Origin: Mycobacterium asiaticum
GTDB taxonomy: Bacteria; Actinomycetota; Actinomycetes; Mycobacteriales; Mycobacteriaceae
Direction: 5' to 3'
Length of the DNA stretch: 64,000 nt
Assembly: GCF_001673315.1 (NCBI RefSeq)
Contig: NZ_LZLQ01000154.1
Location: 1 to 64,000 of the forward strand
The position numbers were made by a program, and so were the translations under genes. Below, in pieces: positions 42,349 to 50,443 of this stretch (the stretch's first letter is position 1; each line of letters begins with the position of its first letter). The notes beneath the pieces are model-generated. The model did not search any database, was not told the origin of the DNA, and was given only the letters and a program-made list of their open reading frames with translations.

Positions 42349-44934
42349 ATGGCCAGTAAGACCACAACCGGATCCGGAACCCGCACGAGTAGGTCTCGGC
42401 AAGCTACTGGGCAAGCTTCCAAGACCACGTCGCGGGCCGGGACCCGAAGTGGTCAAGCCGCGGGGCGCTCGGCAGGGGGGTCGCGGAACCCCAGAAAGCC
42501 CCCGGCCCGGCCCGTCAAGCGGGCCAGCAGGCCCGCCACACGACGCCGGCGATCGCTGCTGGTGCTGGCCGGCGGCACCTGCGGCCGGGCGGCACGCGCG
42601 GGCTGGTTGGTGGCCGCCAGAGGTACGGGACGGGCCGCCCGGTCAATCGGCCAGGCCCGGCACATCGAGGCCGGCCATCGCCGCGACGGTATTGCCCTGA
42701 TGCTGCTGGGCGTCGCGGTGATTGTGGCCGCGAGTTGCTGGTTCGACGCGGCCCGCCCGGTGGGGGCCTGGGTCGATGCCGGCCTGCGGTTGTTCATCGG
42801 TGCTGCCGTCGTGCTGATTCCGCTGGTCAGTGCCGCTGTAGCGATCATTCTGATGCGCACGGAGCCCAACCCCGAGGCACGTCCGCGACTGATCTTGGGC
42901 GCCAGTTTGATCGTGCTGTCATTCCTCGGTTTGCGTCATCTGTGGTCCGGCTCCCCGGAAGACCCCGAATTGCGCCGCCGGGCGGCGGGATTCATCGGCT
43001 TCGCCATCGGTGGCCCGCTGTCCGACGGCCTGACCGCCTGGATCGCGGCCCCGCTGCTGTTCATCGGCGGCCTGTTCGGAGTATTGCTGCTGACCGGCAT
43101 CACCATCCGGGAGGTGCCTGACGCCGTTCGCAGCATGTTCGACACCGGGATCTTCCACCGCGACTACGACGATCAGGAAGATCTGGAAGATCAGGACGAA
43201 TACGACGACTTCGCGGGTGACGACGCTGACACCGTCGAAGTCACACCGGCCGACGACTTTTCCGACGGCTACTACGACCAGTCGATCGACGATGTGCCGA
43301 AGGCATGGCCGACGGCACAAGCCGACGCACCGGCGGACCCCATCGAGGACGAGGCGCCGACCATCCCGGAGCCGCGCTCGCGTCGCCGCGCCGCGAAGAA
43401 GCTCGACACAGCGCCGCTGGACCGGGTCGTCGAAGGCCCGTATGCGCTGCCGTCGCTCGATCTGCTGGTCGCGGGCGACCCGCCCAAGAAGCGCAGCGCC
43501 GCCAACACCCACATGGCGTCCGCGATCGGCGAGGTACTGACTCAGTTCAAGGTCGACGCGGCCGTCACCGGTTGCACCCGCGGGCCCACGGTGACCCGCT
43601 ACGAGGTTGAACTCGGGCCCGGGGTCAAAGTGGAGAAGATCACCGCGCTGCAGAGGAACATCGCCTATGCGGTGGCCACCGAGAGCGTGCGCATGCTCGC
43701 CCCGATCCCCGGCAAGTCCGCCGTCGGCATCGAGGTGCCCAACACCGACCGCGAAATGGTCCGGCTCGCCGACGTGCTCACCGCACCCTCGACCCGTCGT
43801 GACCATCATCCGCTGGTCATCGGGTTGGGCAAGGACATCGAAGGCGATTTCATCTCCGCCAACCTGGCCAAGATGCCGCACCTGCTGGTTGCCGGCTCCA
43901 CCGGTTCGGGCAAGTCCAGCTTCGTCAACTCGATGCTGGTGTCGCTGCTGACCCGCGCCACTCCGGAAGAGGTCAGGATGATCCTGATCGACCCGAAGAT
44001 GGTGGAACTGACGCCCTACGAAGGCATCCCGCACCTGATCACCCCGATCATCACCCAGCCCAAGAAGGCCGCGGCGGCGTTGGCGTGGCTGGTCGAGGAG
44101 ATGGAGCAGCGCTACCAGGACATGCAGGCGTCCCGGGTGCGTCACATCGACGACTTCAACGCCAAGGTCCGCTCCGGTGAGATCACCACCCCGCTGGGCA
44201 GCCAACGGGTGTACCGGCCCTACCCCTACGTCCTGGCGATCGTCGACGAGCTGGCCGACCTGATGATGACCGCGCCGCGCGACGTCGAGGACGCCATCGT
44301 GCGGATCACCCAGAAGGCCCGCGCGGCCGGTATCCACCTGGTGCTGGCCACCCAGCGCCCGTCCGTGGACGTGGTGACCGGCCTGATCAAGACAAACGTG
44401 CCGTCGCGGCTCGCCTTCGCGACGTCGTCGCTGACCGACAGCCGGGTGATCCTGGACCAAGCCGGCGCGGAGAAGCTGATCGGCATGGGCGACGGCCTCT
44501 TCCTGCCGATGGGGGCGGGTAAACCGATCCGGTTGCAGGGCGCATACATCACCGACGAGGAAATTCAGGCCGTCGTCGCCGCCTGCAAGGACCAGGCGGA
44601 ACCGGAGTACACCGAAGGCGTCACCGCCGCCAAACCCACCGGAGAGCGCACCGACGTCGACCCGGACATCGGCGACGACATGGACGTCTTCCTGCAGGCC
44701 GTGGAGCTGGTGGTGTCCAGCCAGTTCGGGTCGACCTCGATGCTGCAGCGCAAGTTGCGGGTCGGATTCGCCAAGGCCGGGCGGCTGATGGACCTGATGG
44801 AGACCCGCGGCATCGTCGGTCCCAGCGAAGGCTCCAAGGCGCGTGAGGTGCTGGTCAAGCCCGAGGAACTGGCGGGCACCCTGGCTCTGATCCGGGGCGG
44901 CGCCAACGCGGACGGCGGCGACCCGGACGAGTAA
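42349..44934 (+). CDS. ftsK: DNA translocase FtsK
   Basis: FtsK pumps chromosomal DNA at the division septum and activates XerCD recombination at dif. The 861 residues have a positively charged Ser/Arg-rich N-terminus, four or so membrane helices (about 120-260), an acidic, low-complexity linker (about 262-370), and the translocase: alpha/beta domain, Walker A GSTGSGKSS, Walker B region VLAIVDELADLMM and a C-terminal gamma winged helix (STSMLQRKLRVGFAKAGRLMD). I chose the ATG at 42349 (MASKTTTGSGTRTSRSR); a GTG 15 codons upstream is unlikely. A strong palindrome follows the stop. Confidence 0.95.
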   Translation: MASKTTTGSGTRTSRSRQATGQASKTTSRAGTRSGQAAGRSAGGSRNPRKPPARPVKRASRPATRRRRSLLVLAGGTCGRAARAGWLVAARGTGRAARSIGQARHIEAGHRRDGIALMLLGVAVIVAASCWFDAARPVGAWVDAGLRLFIGAAVVLIPLVSAAVAIILMRTEPNPEARPRLILGASLIVLSFLGLRHLWSGSPEDPELRRRAAGFIGFAIGGPLSDGLTAWIAAPLLFIGGLFGVLLLTGITIREVPDAVRSMFDTGIFHRDYDDQEDLEDQDEYDDFAGDDADTVEVTPADDFSDGYYDQSIDDVPKAWPTAQADAPADPIEDEAPTIPEPRSRRRAAKKLDTAPLDRVVEGPYALPSLDLLVAGDPPKKRSAANTHMASAIGEVLTQFKVDAAVTGCTRGPTVTRYEVELGPGVKVEKITALQRNIAYAVATESVRMLAPIPGKSAVGIEVPNTDREMVRLADVLTAPSTRRDHHPLVIGLGKDIEGDFISANLAKMPHLLVAGSTGSGKSSFVNSMLVSLLTRATPEEVRMILIDPKMVELTPYEGIPHLITPIITQPKKAAAALAWLVEEMEQRYQDMQASRVRHIDDFNAKVRSGEITTPLGSQRVYRPYPYVLAIVDELADLMMTAPRDVEDAIVRITQKARAAGIHLVLATQRPSVDVVTGLIKTNVPSRLAFATSSLTDSRVILDQAGAEKLIGMGDGLFLPMGAGKPIRLQGAYITDEEIQAVVAACKDQAEPEYTEGVTAAKPTGERTDVDPDIGDDMDVFLQAVELVVSSQFGSTSMLQRKLRVGFAKAGRLMDLMETRGIVGPSEGSKAREVLVKPEELAGTLALIRGGANADGGDPDE

Positions 44935-44938
44935 GGCC

Positions 44939-44994
44939 GAGCAGACGCAGAATCGCACTGAAACGTGCCGTTTCGTGCGATTCTGCGTCTGCTC
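44939..44994. terminator. Long nearly perfect palindrome after ftsK
   Basis: Twenty base pairs (arms 44939-44958 and 44975-44994, no mismatch) plus an inner 6-bp stem (GAAACG/CGTTTC) closed by a TGC loop, with one bulged T. It lies between the converging ftsK and argA, so a bidirectional transcription terminator is the simplest role. No T-tract follows, as is common in mycobacteria. A palindrome this long is also typical of a repeated mobile element. Confidence 0.85.
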
Positions 44995-45023
44995 GCGAGC
45001 GGGAGGCGCCCCAGCTGGCGCAG

Positions 45024-45539
45024 TTACAGCACCAGCAGCATCCGCGAATTGCCCAGAATGTTGGGCTTGACGTAGCTCAGATCCAGAAACTCGGCGACAC
45101 CGAGGTCGTAGGAGCGGCACATCTCCTCGAACACCTCGGCCGTCACCGGCGTGCCCTCGATCTCGGTGAACCCGTGTCTGCCGAAGAACTCCGTTTCGAA
45201 GGTCAACACGAACAGCCGCTTGAGCTGCAGCTCGCGGGCCACCTCGAGCAGCTGGTTGACGATCGCGTGCCCGATCCCGTGGCCGGTCATCCCCGGATCC
45301 ACGGCCACTGTGCGGATTTCGCCGAGGTCGGACCACAGCACGTGCAGCGCGCCACAACCCACCACCCGGCCCTCCTGCTCGGCGACCCAGAATTCCTGGA
45401 TCGCCTCGTAGAGCGTCACCAGATTCTTTTCCAGCAGAATTCGTCCGGCGTAGGTGTCGACGAGCTGCTTGATCGCAGGAACGTCGGATGTGCGCGCCCG
45501 CCTTACCAGCGGCCGGCAACCCCCAGGACTTTCGGTCAC
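45024..45539 (-). CDS. argA: GNAT-type L-glutamate N-acetyltransferase ArgA
   Basis: This short GNAT (171 residues) is the atypical N-acetylglutamate synthase of mycobacteria, orthologue of Rv2747; it primes arginine synthesis. The sequence VDTYAGRILLEKNLVTLYEAI, the acetyl-CoA loop DPGMTGHGIGHAIV and the tail SYVKPNILGNSRMLLVL are closely like the M. tuberculosis enzyme. Start is GTG at 45539. It converges with ftsK across the palindrome and is divergent from pgsA3 with 58 bases between. Confidence 0.93.
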   Translation of the reverse strand: MTESPGGCRPLVRRARTSDVPAIKQLVDTYAGRILLEKNLVTLYEAIQEFWVAEQEGRVVGCGALHVLWSDLGEIRTVAVDPGMTGHGIGHAIVNQLLEVARELQLKRLFVLTFETEFFGRHGFTEIEGTPVTAEVFEEMCRSYDLGVAEFLDLSYVKPNILGNSRMLLVL

Positions 45540-45597
45540 GTCGCCACAGTATCGACGTCGGGGTTCGCTTGAGCTGGTCAACCGCTATTCTGTTGCC

Positions 45598-46194
45598 GTG
45601 TCGGGGCAGCCGGAAACCGGTCAGTTGCCAAGCGCTGTCCGGATAGCGAATCTGGCTAATGTTCTCACGCTGCTACGGCTGTTGCTGGTCCCGATTTTCC
45701 TGTTCGCCTTGTTCTACGGCGACGGTCATCACACCACGGCGCGCATCGTGGCGTGGGCAATTTTCGCGGTCGCTTGCATCACTGACCGGTTCGACGGGCA
45801 GCTGGCCCGCAACTACGGCATGGCAACCGAATTCGGCGCGTTCATCGATCCGATCGCCGACAAGACCCTGATCGGCGCGGCCCTGATCGGCCTGTCGATG
45901 CTCGGCGAACTGCCCTGGTGGGTCACCATTTTGATCATGACCCGCGAGGTCGCGATCACGGTGTTGCGGCTGGCCGTGATTCGCCGCGGCGTCATCCCGG
46001 CAAGCTGGGGCGGCAAGCTCAAGACGCTGACCCAGGCCGTGGCGATCGGTTTGTTCGTGCTGCCCCTGTCCGGGGTGCTGAATACCGTGGCACAGATCGT
46101 GATGGTGCTGGCGATCGTGCTCACGGTTGTCACCGGCATCGACTATGTGGCCTCTACGGTCCGGGAGATACGACGGGCGAAGCGCGCAGCTTGA
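45598..46194 (+). CDS. pgsA3: CDP-alcohol phosphatidyltransferase PgsA3
   Basis: Integral membrane enzyme of the CDP-alcohol phosphatidyltransferase family, probably making phosphatidylglycerol phosphate. The 198 residues contain about six helices, and the family motif D-G-x2-A-R-x8-G-x3-D-x3-D reads in FDGQLARNYGMATEFGAFIDPIADK. The start is GTG at 45598. It directly precedes the clgR-pspA-pspM envelope-stress operon, as in M. tuberculosis (Rv2746c), which ties membrane lipid synthesis to that locus. Confidence in exact lipid product is lower than in the family. Confidence 0.93.
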   Translation: MSGQPETGQLPSAVRIANLANVLTLLRLLLVPIFLFALFYGDGHHTTARIVAWAIFAVACITDRFDGQLARNYGMATEFGAFIDPIADKTLIGAALIGLSMLGELPWWVTILIMTREVAITVLRLAVIRRGVIPASWGGKLKTLTQAVAIGLFVLPLSGVLNTVAQIVMVLAIVLTVVTGIDYVASTVREIRRAKRAA

Positions 46195-46201
46195 CCGTCG
46201 G

Positions 46202-46228
46202 GGAACCATCGCGGCCGCCGACGGCGTT
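46202..46228 (+). promoter_or_regulatory. Candidate SigE-type promoter of clgR
   Basis: GGAACC (46202-46207) and CGTTGA (46225-46230) are separated by 17 bases, matching the ECF sigma SigE/SigH consensus in mycobacteria. It lies about 50 bases before the clgR start codon. The clgR operon of M. tuberculosis is under SigE control, and the sequence agrees. A GAGGAG ribosome binding site precedes the ATG. Confidence 0.7.
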
Positions 46229-46280
46229 GACCTAACGTCTGATGCTTTTTTGGTGAGATGACCGGACAGAGGAGAGCACG

Positions 46281-46610
46281 ATGGCGTCATTAGTGCGCGA
46301 GGTCGTTGGCGACGTGCTGCGGGGGACCCGGACATCGCAGGGCCGGACACTGCGTGAGGTGTCCGATTCGGCGCGGGTGAGCCTCGGGTACTTGTCGGAG
46401 GTCGAGCGCGGCCGCAAGGAACCCTCGAGCGAACTGCTCAATGCGATCTGTGACGCCCTTGCGGTGCCTTTGTCGCAGGTACTCATCGACGCCGGTGAGC
46501 GGCTGGCCCGCGAGGAGCGCGCCGGCTACGCGGTGTCGCCGACCGGCGCGACCATCGACGCCAGCACCAAGGTCGTCATCCCTCCGGTGGCCTCGTTGGC
46601 GGTTGCGTGA
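46281..46610 (+). CDS. clgR: Transcriptional activator ClgR
   Basis: ClgR is an XRE-type helix-turn-helix regulator of clp protease genes, pspA and the envelope-stress response. The 109 residues have the HTH region TLREVSDSARVSLGYLSEVERGRKEPSSELLNAI (about 25-60) and a hydrophobic tail ending SLAVA, the Clp-degradation type of end. The gene carries a GAGGAG RBS. It starts the psp operon: pspA follows after 125 bases and pspM after that. In M. tuberculosis ClgR and SigE control this operon, and ClgR also acts on the recA DNA-damage promoter type found 5 kb away. Confidence 0.95.
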   Translation: MASLVREVVGDVLRGTRTSQGRTLREVSDSARVSLGYLSEVERGRKEPSSELLNAICDALAVPLSQVLIDAGERLAREERAGYAVSPTGATIDASTKVVIPPVASLAVA

Positions 46611-46735
46611 GCTTGGGCGTTCACTAGATATGCACCATGGGTGGGGCGATCGGCGTTGACCCACTAAATTGAGCTGCAAGGGTAAGCATTCACGCCCATC
46701 CGGCAGACAAGAAGAAGCGAAGGCGGAGCTAACTG

Positions 46736-47557
46736 ATGGCCAATCCGTTCGTCAAAGCGTGGAAGTACCTCATGGCGCTGTTCAACTCCAAGATTGACGA
46801 ACACGCCGACCCGAAAGTGCAGATCCAGCAGGCCATCGAAGAAGCCCAGCGCACCCATCAAGCGCTGACCCAGCAGGCCGCACAGGTGATCGGAAACCAG
46901 CGCCAGCTGGAGATGCGGCTGAACCGGCAGCTCGCCGACATCGAGAAGTTGCAGGTCAACGTGCGTCAGGCGCTGACGTTGGCGGACCAGGCCGTCGCGA
47001 ACGGCGACGCTGCCAAGGCGACCGAGTACAACAACGCCGCCGAGGCGTTCGCCGCGCAACTGGTGACTGCCGAGCAAAGCGTCGAGGACCTCAAGGGGCT
47101 GCACGACCAGGCCCTGCAAGCGGCCGGCCAGGCGAAGAAGGCCGTCGAACGCAACGCGATGGTGTTGCAGCAGAAGATCGCCGAGCGCACCAAGCTGCTC
47201 AGCCAGCTCGAGCAGGCCAAGATGCAGGAGCAGGTCAGTGCGTCGCTGCGCTCGATGAGCGAGCTCGCCGCCCCCGGCAACACGCCCAGCCTCGACGAGG
47301 TGCGCGACAAGATCGAACGGCGCTACGCCAACGCGATCGGATCGGCCGAACTTGCGCAGAGTTCGGTGCAGGGTCGCATGCTCGAGGTCGAGCAGGCCGG
47401 AGTCCAGATGGCTGGGCATTCGCGGCTCGAGCAGATCCGGGCGTCGATGCGCGGCGATGCCCTCCCGGCTGGGGGCGCAGGGACGCCCGGAGCCACTCCG
47501 GCGACACCGGGCGCCGAGACCGGCGGGGCGGTACCCGAGAAGCCGTTCGGTCAGTAG
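46736..47557 (+). CDS. pspA: PspA homologue, 35-kDa antigen-type
   Basis: A 273-residue PspA/IM30 protein that binds and stabilises the stressed inner membrane. An amphipathic N-terminal helix (MANPFVKAWKYLMALFNSKID) is followed by a long coiled coil (about 25-225) and a Gly/Pro-rich tail of about 40 residues. It is the orthologue of Rv2744c. The start ATG follows AAGGCGGAGC about 10 bases upstream. Gene order clgR-pspA-pspM is retained; the fourth gene of the M. tuberculosis operon, pspN, is not here. Confidence 0.95.
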   Translation: MANPFVKAWKYLMALFNSKIDEHADPKVQIQQAIEEAQRTHQALTQQAAQVIGNQRQLEMRLNRQLADIEKLQVNVRQALTLADQAVANGDAAKATEYNNAAEAFAAQLVTAEQSVEDLKGLHDQALQAAGQAKKAVERNAMVLQQKIAERTKLLSQLEQAKMQEQVSASLRSMSELAAPGNTPSLDEVRDKIERRYANAIGSAELAQSSVQGRMLEVEQAGVQMAGHSRLEQIRASMRGDALPAGGAGTPGATPATPGAETGGAVPEKPFGQ

Positions 47558-47569
47558 CAGGGCGACCTG

Positions 47570-48394
47570 ATGGCGGTGCGATCAAATCGGCGCGGGCCCC
47601 TACGGGCTCTGTGGCAGCGCGGCTTTGACACCGTCGTCGACCTGTCGGGTCTGGTAGTCGACAAGATCAGTGCCGCCGCCGATCCGCGGGCGCGCCAGTT
47701 GCGTCGGCGCCGACGCGCGTTGCGCTGGGCCTGGATCTTCACCGCTGGTGTCGTTTTCTGGGCGCTGGTGACGGCGGTCTTGGCGGCATGGGGCTGGTTC
47801 GCGTTGCTGCTGCAGATCACCGGCGCCGTCGCGGTCGTCATGGTCATCCCGGCGACGCTGCTGTTCTTCCGGTACTACTGGCTCAAATCCGAACCACTGC
47901 CGTCGCAACGGCCGGCTGTCTCGCGCCGGCTGCCACCACTCGGTTCGGCCGCGCGTCCGGCGATGTACGCGCTGGGAGCCTCCGAGCGCGGTTTCTTCTC
48001 GCTCCTGGGAGTGATCGAGCGCAGCGCAATACTGCCGGCCGACGAGATCAGCGAGCTGACGAACGCCGCGAAGCGGACCTCGGCGGCAATGTCGGCCACC
48101 GCTGCCGAAGTGGTGTCGATGGAACGGGCAGCGCACGGTTCGGAGTCATCGCGACAGTATCTGGTGCCGACCATCAATGCCTATACCGCCCAGTTGGGCG
48201 CCGGAGTTCGTCAGTACAACGAAATGGTCACCGCCGCCGCGCATCTGGTCTCCTCGGTCAACGGAGACACCGCCGGCGGGGTAACCGTGCTCGCGCAACA
48301 GCGGTACCGCGACGAGCTCACCGGCGCGACCGACCGGCTGCTTGGCTGGGCGCAGGCGTTCGACGAACTCGGCGGCCTTCGAAAGGCACATTGA
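47570..48394 (+). CDS. pspM: Membrane protein PspM
   Basis: A 274-residue protein with an Arg-rich N-terminus, two membrane helices (about 52-75 and 76-100) and a C-terminal helical domain. It matches Rv2743c, which partners PspA and ClgR in the mycobacterial psp system. Start ATG 12 bases after pspA, so cotranscribed. Downstream, where M. tuberculosis has pspN and PE_PGRS47, there is only a short repeat array and the opposite-strand ephG gene. Confidence 0.88.
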   Translation: MAVRSNRRGPLRALWQRGFDTVVDLSGLVVDKISAAADPRARQLRRRRRALRWAWIFTAGVVFWALVTAVLAAWGWFALLLQITGAVAVVMVIPATLLFFRYYWLKSEPLPSQRPAVSRRLPPLGSAARPAMYALGASERGFFSLLGVIERSAILPADEISELTNAAKRTSAAMSATAAEVVSMERAAHGSESSRQYLVPTINAYTAQLGAGVRQYNEMVTAAAHLVSSVNGDTAGGVTVLAQQRYRDELTGATDRLLGWAQAFDELGGLRKAH

Positions 48395-48409
48395 AGTTCA
48401 GTAGGGCTC

Positions 48410-48477
48410 AAGTCGGCTACGTCGTCGGGCGAAGTCGGCTACGTCGTCGGACGCAAGTCGGCTACATCGTCGGGCGC
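48410..48477. repeat. Three tandem 22/23-bp units at the end of the psp operon
   Basis: AAGTCGGCTACGTCGTCGGG is the unit; copies start at 48410 (22 bp), 48432 (23 bp) and 48455 (23 bp), with one or two substitutions. The last copy overlaps the 3' end of ephG and supplies its stop codon (TAG on the minus strand). The array occupies the place of pspN. Confidence 0.88.
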
Positions 48478-48896
48478 AGCGACGGGATCACGACTCCGGC
48501 AAGGCCACGTCCGGTCGCCTTGAGGAAGTCGAACATGTCGAAGTAGTCGCGCCACAAGATGATCTTCCCGTCCTGAACTTCGAAGATCCCGCAAACCCAG
48601 AACTGCAGGCGTAGCGGGCCGAAGATCAGTGCGTCGGTCCGTTCGGTGAGCACCGCGTTGCCGTCGGCGGCCACCCGGTGGAATTTCACCTCGAAGCCGA
48701 TCCGGCCTTCCATTTTGCGGAACAGCTTGGTCACCTTGCGTCCGCCGCGGATCCTCGAGTACCCGAAGTTCTCGTAGACCAGGTCGTCGTGCAAAGCGGC
48801 ATCCGCAGCTTCGAAATCCTCGTCCTGCAGCGCATACAAGAATCCCTCGACCGTGCGGATGTTGTCACTGGTTGTCGTCTGAGTCAGCTCGGTCAT
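48462..48896 (-). CDS. ephG: Limonene-1,2-epoxide hydrolase-type EphG
   Basis: A 144-residue epoxide hydrolase of the small cystatin-like limonene type, orthologue of Rv2740. The D-R-D catalytic motif is visible as ERTD (Arg and Asp) and WRDYFD. The frame is open upstream of 48896 but without family similarity; ATG at 48896 gives the canonical MTELTQTTT start. The C-terminus (LRPTM) is set by the repeat array: the stop TAG lies in the third repeat, so the last residues could vary. It is divergent from the glycosyltransferase gene with 43 bases between. Confidence 0.9.
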   Translation of the reverse strand: MTELTQTTTSDNIRTVEGFLYALQDEDFEAADAALHDDLVYENFGYSRIRGGRKVTKLFRKMEGRIGFEVKFHRVAADGNAVLTERTDALIFGPLRLQFWVCGIFEVQDGKIILWRDYFDMFDFLKATGRGLAGVVIPSLRPTM

Positions 48897-48939
48897 GGTC
48901 GCCAGCGTAGGCGAGCGCAGCTGTGGCAGGGTAGGGCCG

Positions 48940-50097
48940 ATGCGCGTCGCGGTGGTAGCCGGCCCCGACCCCGGCCACTCGTTCCCCGCGATAGCCCTGT
49001 GCCGACGCTTCCTTGCGGCCGGCGACAAGCCCACCCTGTTCACCGGTGTGGAATGGCTGGACGCCGCCCGCAGCGTCGGGGTTGACGCGGTCGAACTGGA
49101 CGGGCTCAAGGCCACCGACGAGGACCTCGACGCCGGTGCCAGAATTCACCGGCGGGCCGGGCGGATGGCGGTGCTCATCGCGCCGGCCCTGCGCGACCTG
49201 GCACCGGATCTGGTGGTGTCTGACGTCATCACCTCCGGCGGCGGCATGGCCGCCGAGCTACTCGGGATCCCATGGGTCGAACTGTGCCCCCATCCGCTGT
49301 ACCTGCCGTCCAAAGGGCTGCCGCCGATCGGCAGCGGTCTCGCGCCTGGAACGGGACTGCGAGGAAAGCTGCGGGACTCGGTGATGCGCGCGCTGACCGC
49401 ACGATCGGTGCGGGCGGGCCGACGCCAGCGTGCGGAGGTCCGGGTTGAAATCGGCTTGCCGGAGCGCGATCCGGGGCCGGCGCGACGGCTGATCGCCACC
49501 CTGCCCGCCCTGGAAGTGCCCCGGCCGGACTGGCCCACCGAGGCCGTCGTGGTCGGACCTCTGCACTTCGAGCCCACCGAACGAGTGCTGGAGATCCCGC
49601 CCGGTGCCGGGCCGGTGGTGGTGATAGCACCGTCCACGGCCTATACCGGCACGGTCGGGCTGGCACAGCTCGCGTTGGAAAGCCTGATACCGGGGGAGAC
49701 GCTGCCCACGGGTTCGCGGCTGGTGGTGTCGTGGCTCGGCGGCGAGGATCTTTCGGTACCGCCATGGGCGGTGGCGGGACTGGGCCGTCAGGATGAGTTG
49801 CTCAAGCACGCCGATCTGGTGATCGCCGGCGGCGGTCATGGAATGGTGGCCAAGACGCTGCTCGCGAGCGTGCCCATGGTGGTGGTGCCCGGTGGCGGGG
49901 ATCAGTGGGAGATGGCCAATCGGCTGGTCCGTCAGGGCAGCGGGCGACTGATCCGCCCGTTGGCCGCCGACGCTCTGGTGGAGGCGGCCGGTGATGTGCT
50001 GTCCTCGCCGAATTACCGGGCGGCCGCCGAGCAGGCGGCGGCCAGCATCGCCGGGGTGGCCGACCCGGTGCGGGTATGCCACGAAGCGCTTGATTGA
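48940..50097 (+). CDS. MGT-type glycosyltransferase (Rv2739c-like)
   Basis: A 385-residue GT-B-fold glycosyltransferase of family GT1. The N-terminal acceptor half begins MRVAVVAGPDPGHSFPAIAL (typical glycosyltransferase start), and the C-terminal donor half has LKHADLVIAGGGHGMVAK and MVVVPGGGDQWEMANRL, the UDP/NDP-sugar binding region of natural-product glycosyltransferases. It is the orthologue of Rv2739c. The acceptor is unknown. The DUF3046 gene follows after 30 bases. Confidence 0.88.
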   Translation: MRVAVVAGPDPGHSFPAIALCRRFLAAGDKPTLFTGVEWLDAARSVGVDAVELDGLKATDEDLDAGARIHRRAGRMAVLIAPALRDLAPDLVVSDVITSGGGMAAELLGIPWVELCPHPLYLPSKGLPPIGSGLAPGTGLRGKLRDSVMRALTARSVRAGRRQRAEVRVEIGLPERDPGPARRLIATLPALEVPRPDWPTEAVVVGPLHFEPTERVLEIPPGAGPVVVIAPSTAYTGTVGLAQLALESLIPGETLPTGSRLVVSWLGGEDLSVPPWAVAGLGRQDELLKHADLVIAGGGHGMVAKTLLASVPMVVVPGGGDQWEMANRLVRQGSGRLIRPLAADALVEAAGDVLSSPNYRAAAEQAAASIAGVADPVRVCHEALD

Positions 50098-50127
50098 GCT
50101 GAGTGGCGCGCTGGGTATGTTGCTGCC

Positions 50128-50322
50128 GTGCGGCTGACGGAGTTCCACGAGCGGGTCACGTTGCGGTTCGGCGCAGCGTACGGCGCGTCTGTGCTGGTCG
50201 ACCACGTGTTGTCGGGCTTCGACGGTCGCACCGCCGCGCAAGCGATCGAGGACGGCGTCGAACCCCGCGACGTGTGGCGTGCGCTGTGCATGGACTTCGA
50301 CGTGCCGCGCGAGCAGTGGTGA
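50128..50322 (+). CDS. DUF3046 small conserved protein
   Basis: A 64-residue actinobacterial protein of the DUF3046 family, orthologue of Rv2738c. The sequence MRLTEFHERVTLRFGAAYG, DHVLSGFDGRTAAQAIEDG and DVWRALCMDFDVPREQW is nearly invariant in the family. It is always near recA in mycobacteria, but its function is not known. Start is GTG. Between its stop and the next gene is a hairpin and a tandem repeat array. Confidence 0.92.
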   Translation: MRLTEFHERVTLRFGAAYGASVLVDHVLSGFDGRTAAQAIEDGVEPRDVWRALCMDFDVPREQW

Positions 50323-50334
50323 GTCACCCAGGCG

Positions 50335-50441
50335 CGTTGACTCTGCGTTGAGGGCGCAGATTTCCCGGAATTTCGCGCCGCTCGCGCAGAGTCAACGAGC
50401 CGCTCGCGCAGAGTCAACGAGCCGCTCGCGCAGAGTCAACG
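50335..50441. terminator. Hairpin plus three tandem 22-bp repeats
   Basis: CGTTGACTCTGCG (50335-50347) pairs with CGCAGAGTCAACG at 50385-50397. The right arm is part of GCCGCTCGCGCAGAGTCAAC followed by GA, which is present in three perfect 22-bp copies starting 50377, 50399 and 50421. Any copy can therefore pair with the single left arm. The element lies between the converging DUF3046 and FhuF-like genes, where a terminator is expected. Confidence 0.85.
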
Positions 50442-50443
50442 TG

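Noticed and set aside
42919..45519. An 866-residue open frame on the minus strand across ftsK
   Set aside because: Antisense to ftsK and argA; high-GC coding DNA leaves the mirror frame open. It shows no family motif and has biased Gly/Arg/Asp/Val use.
50377..50441. Short direct repeats resembling a CRISPR array
   Set aside because: The 22-bp units are head to tail with no spacers and no cas genes nearby; a VNTR or terminator repeat is a better fit.
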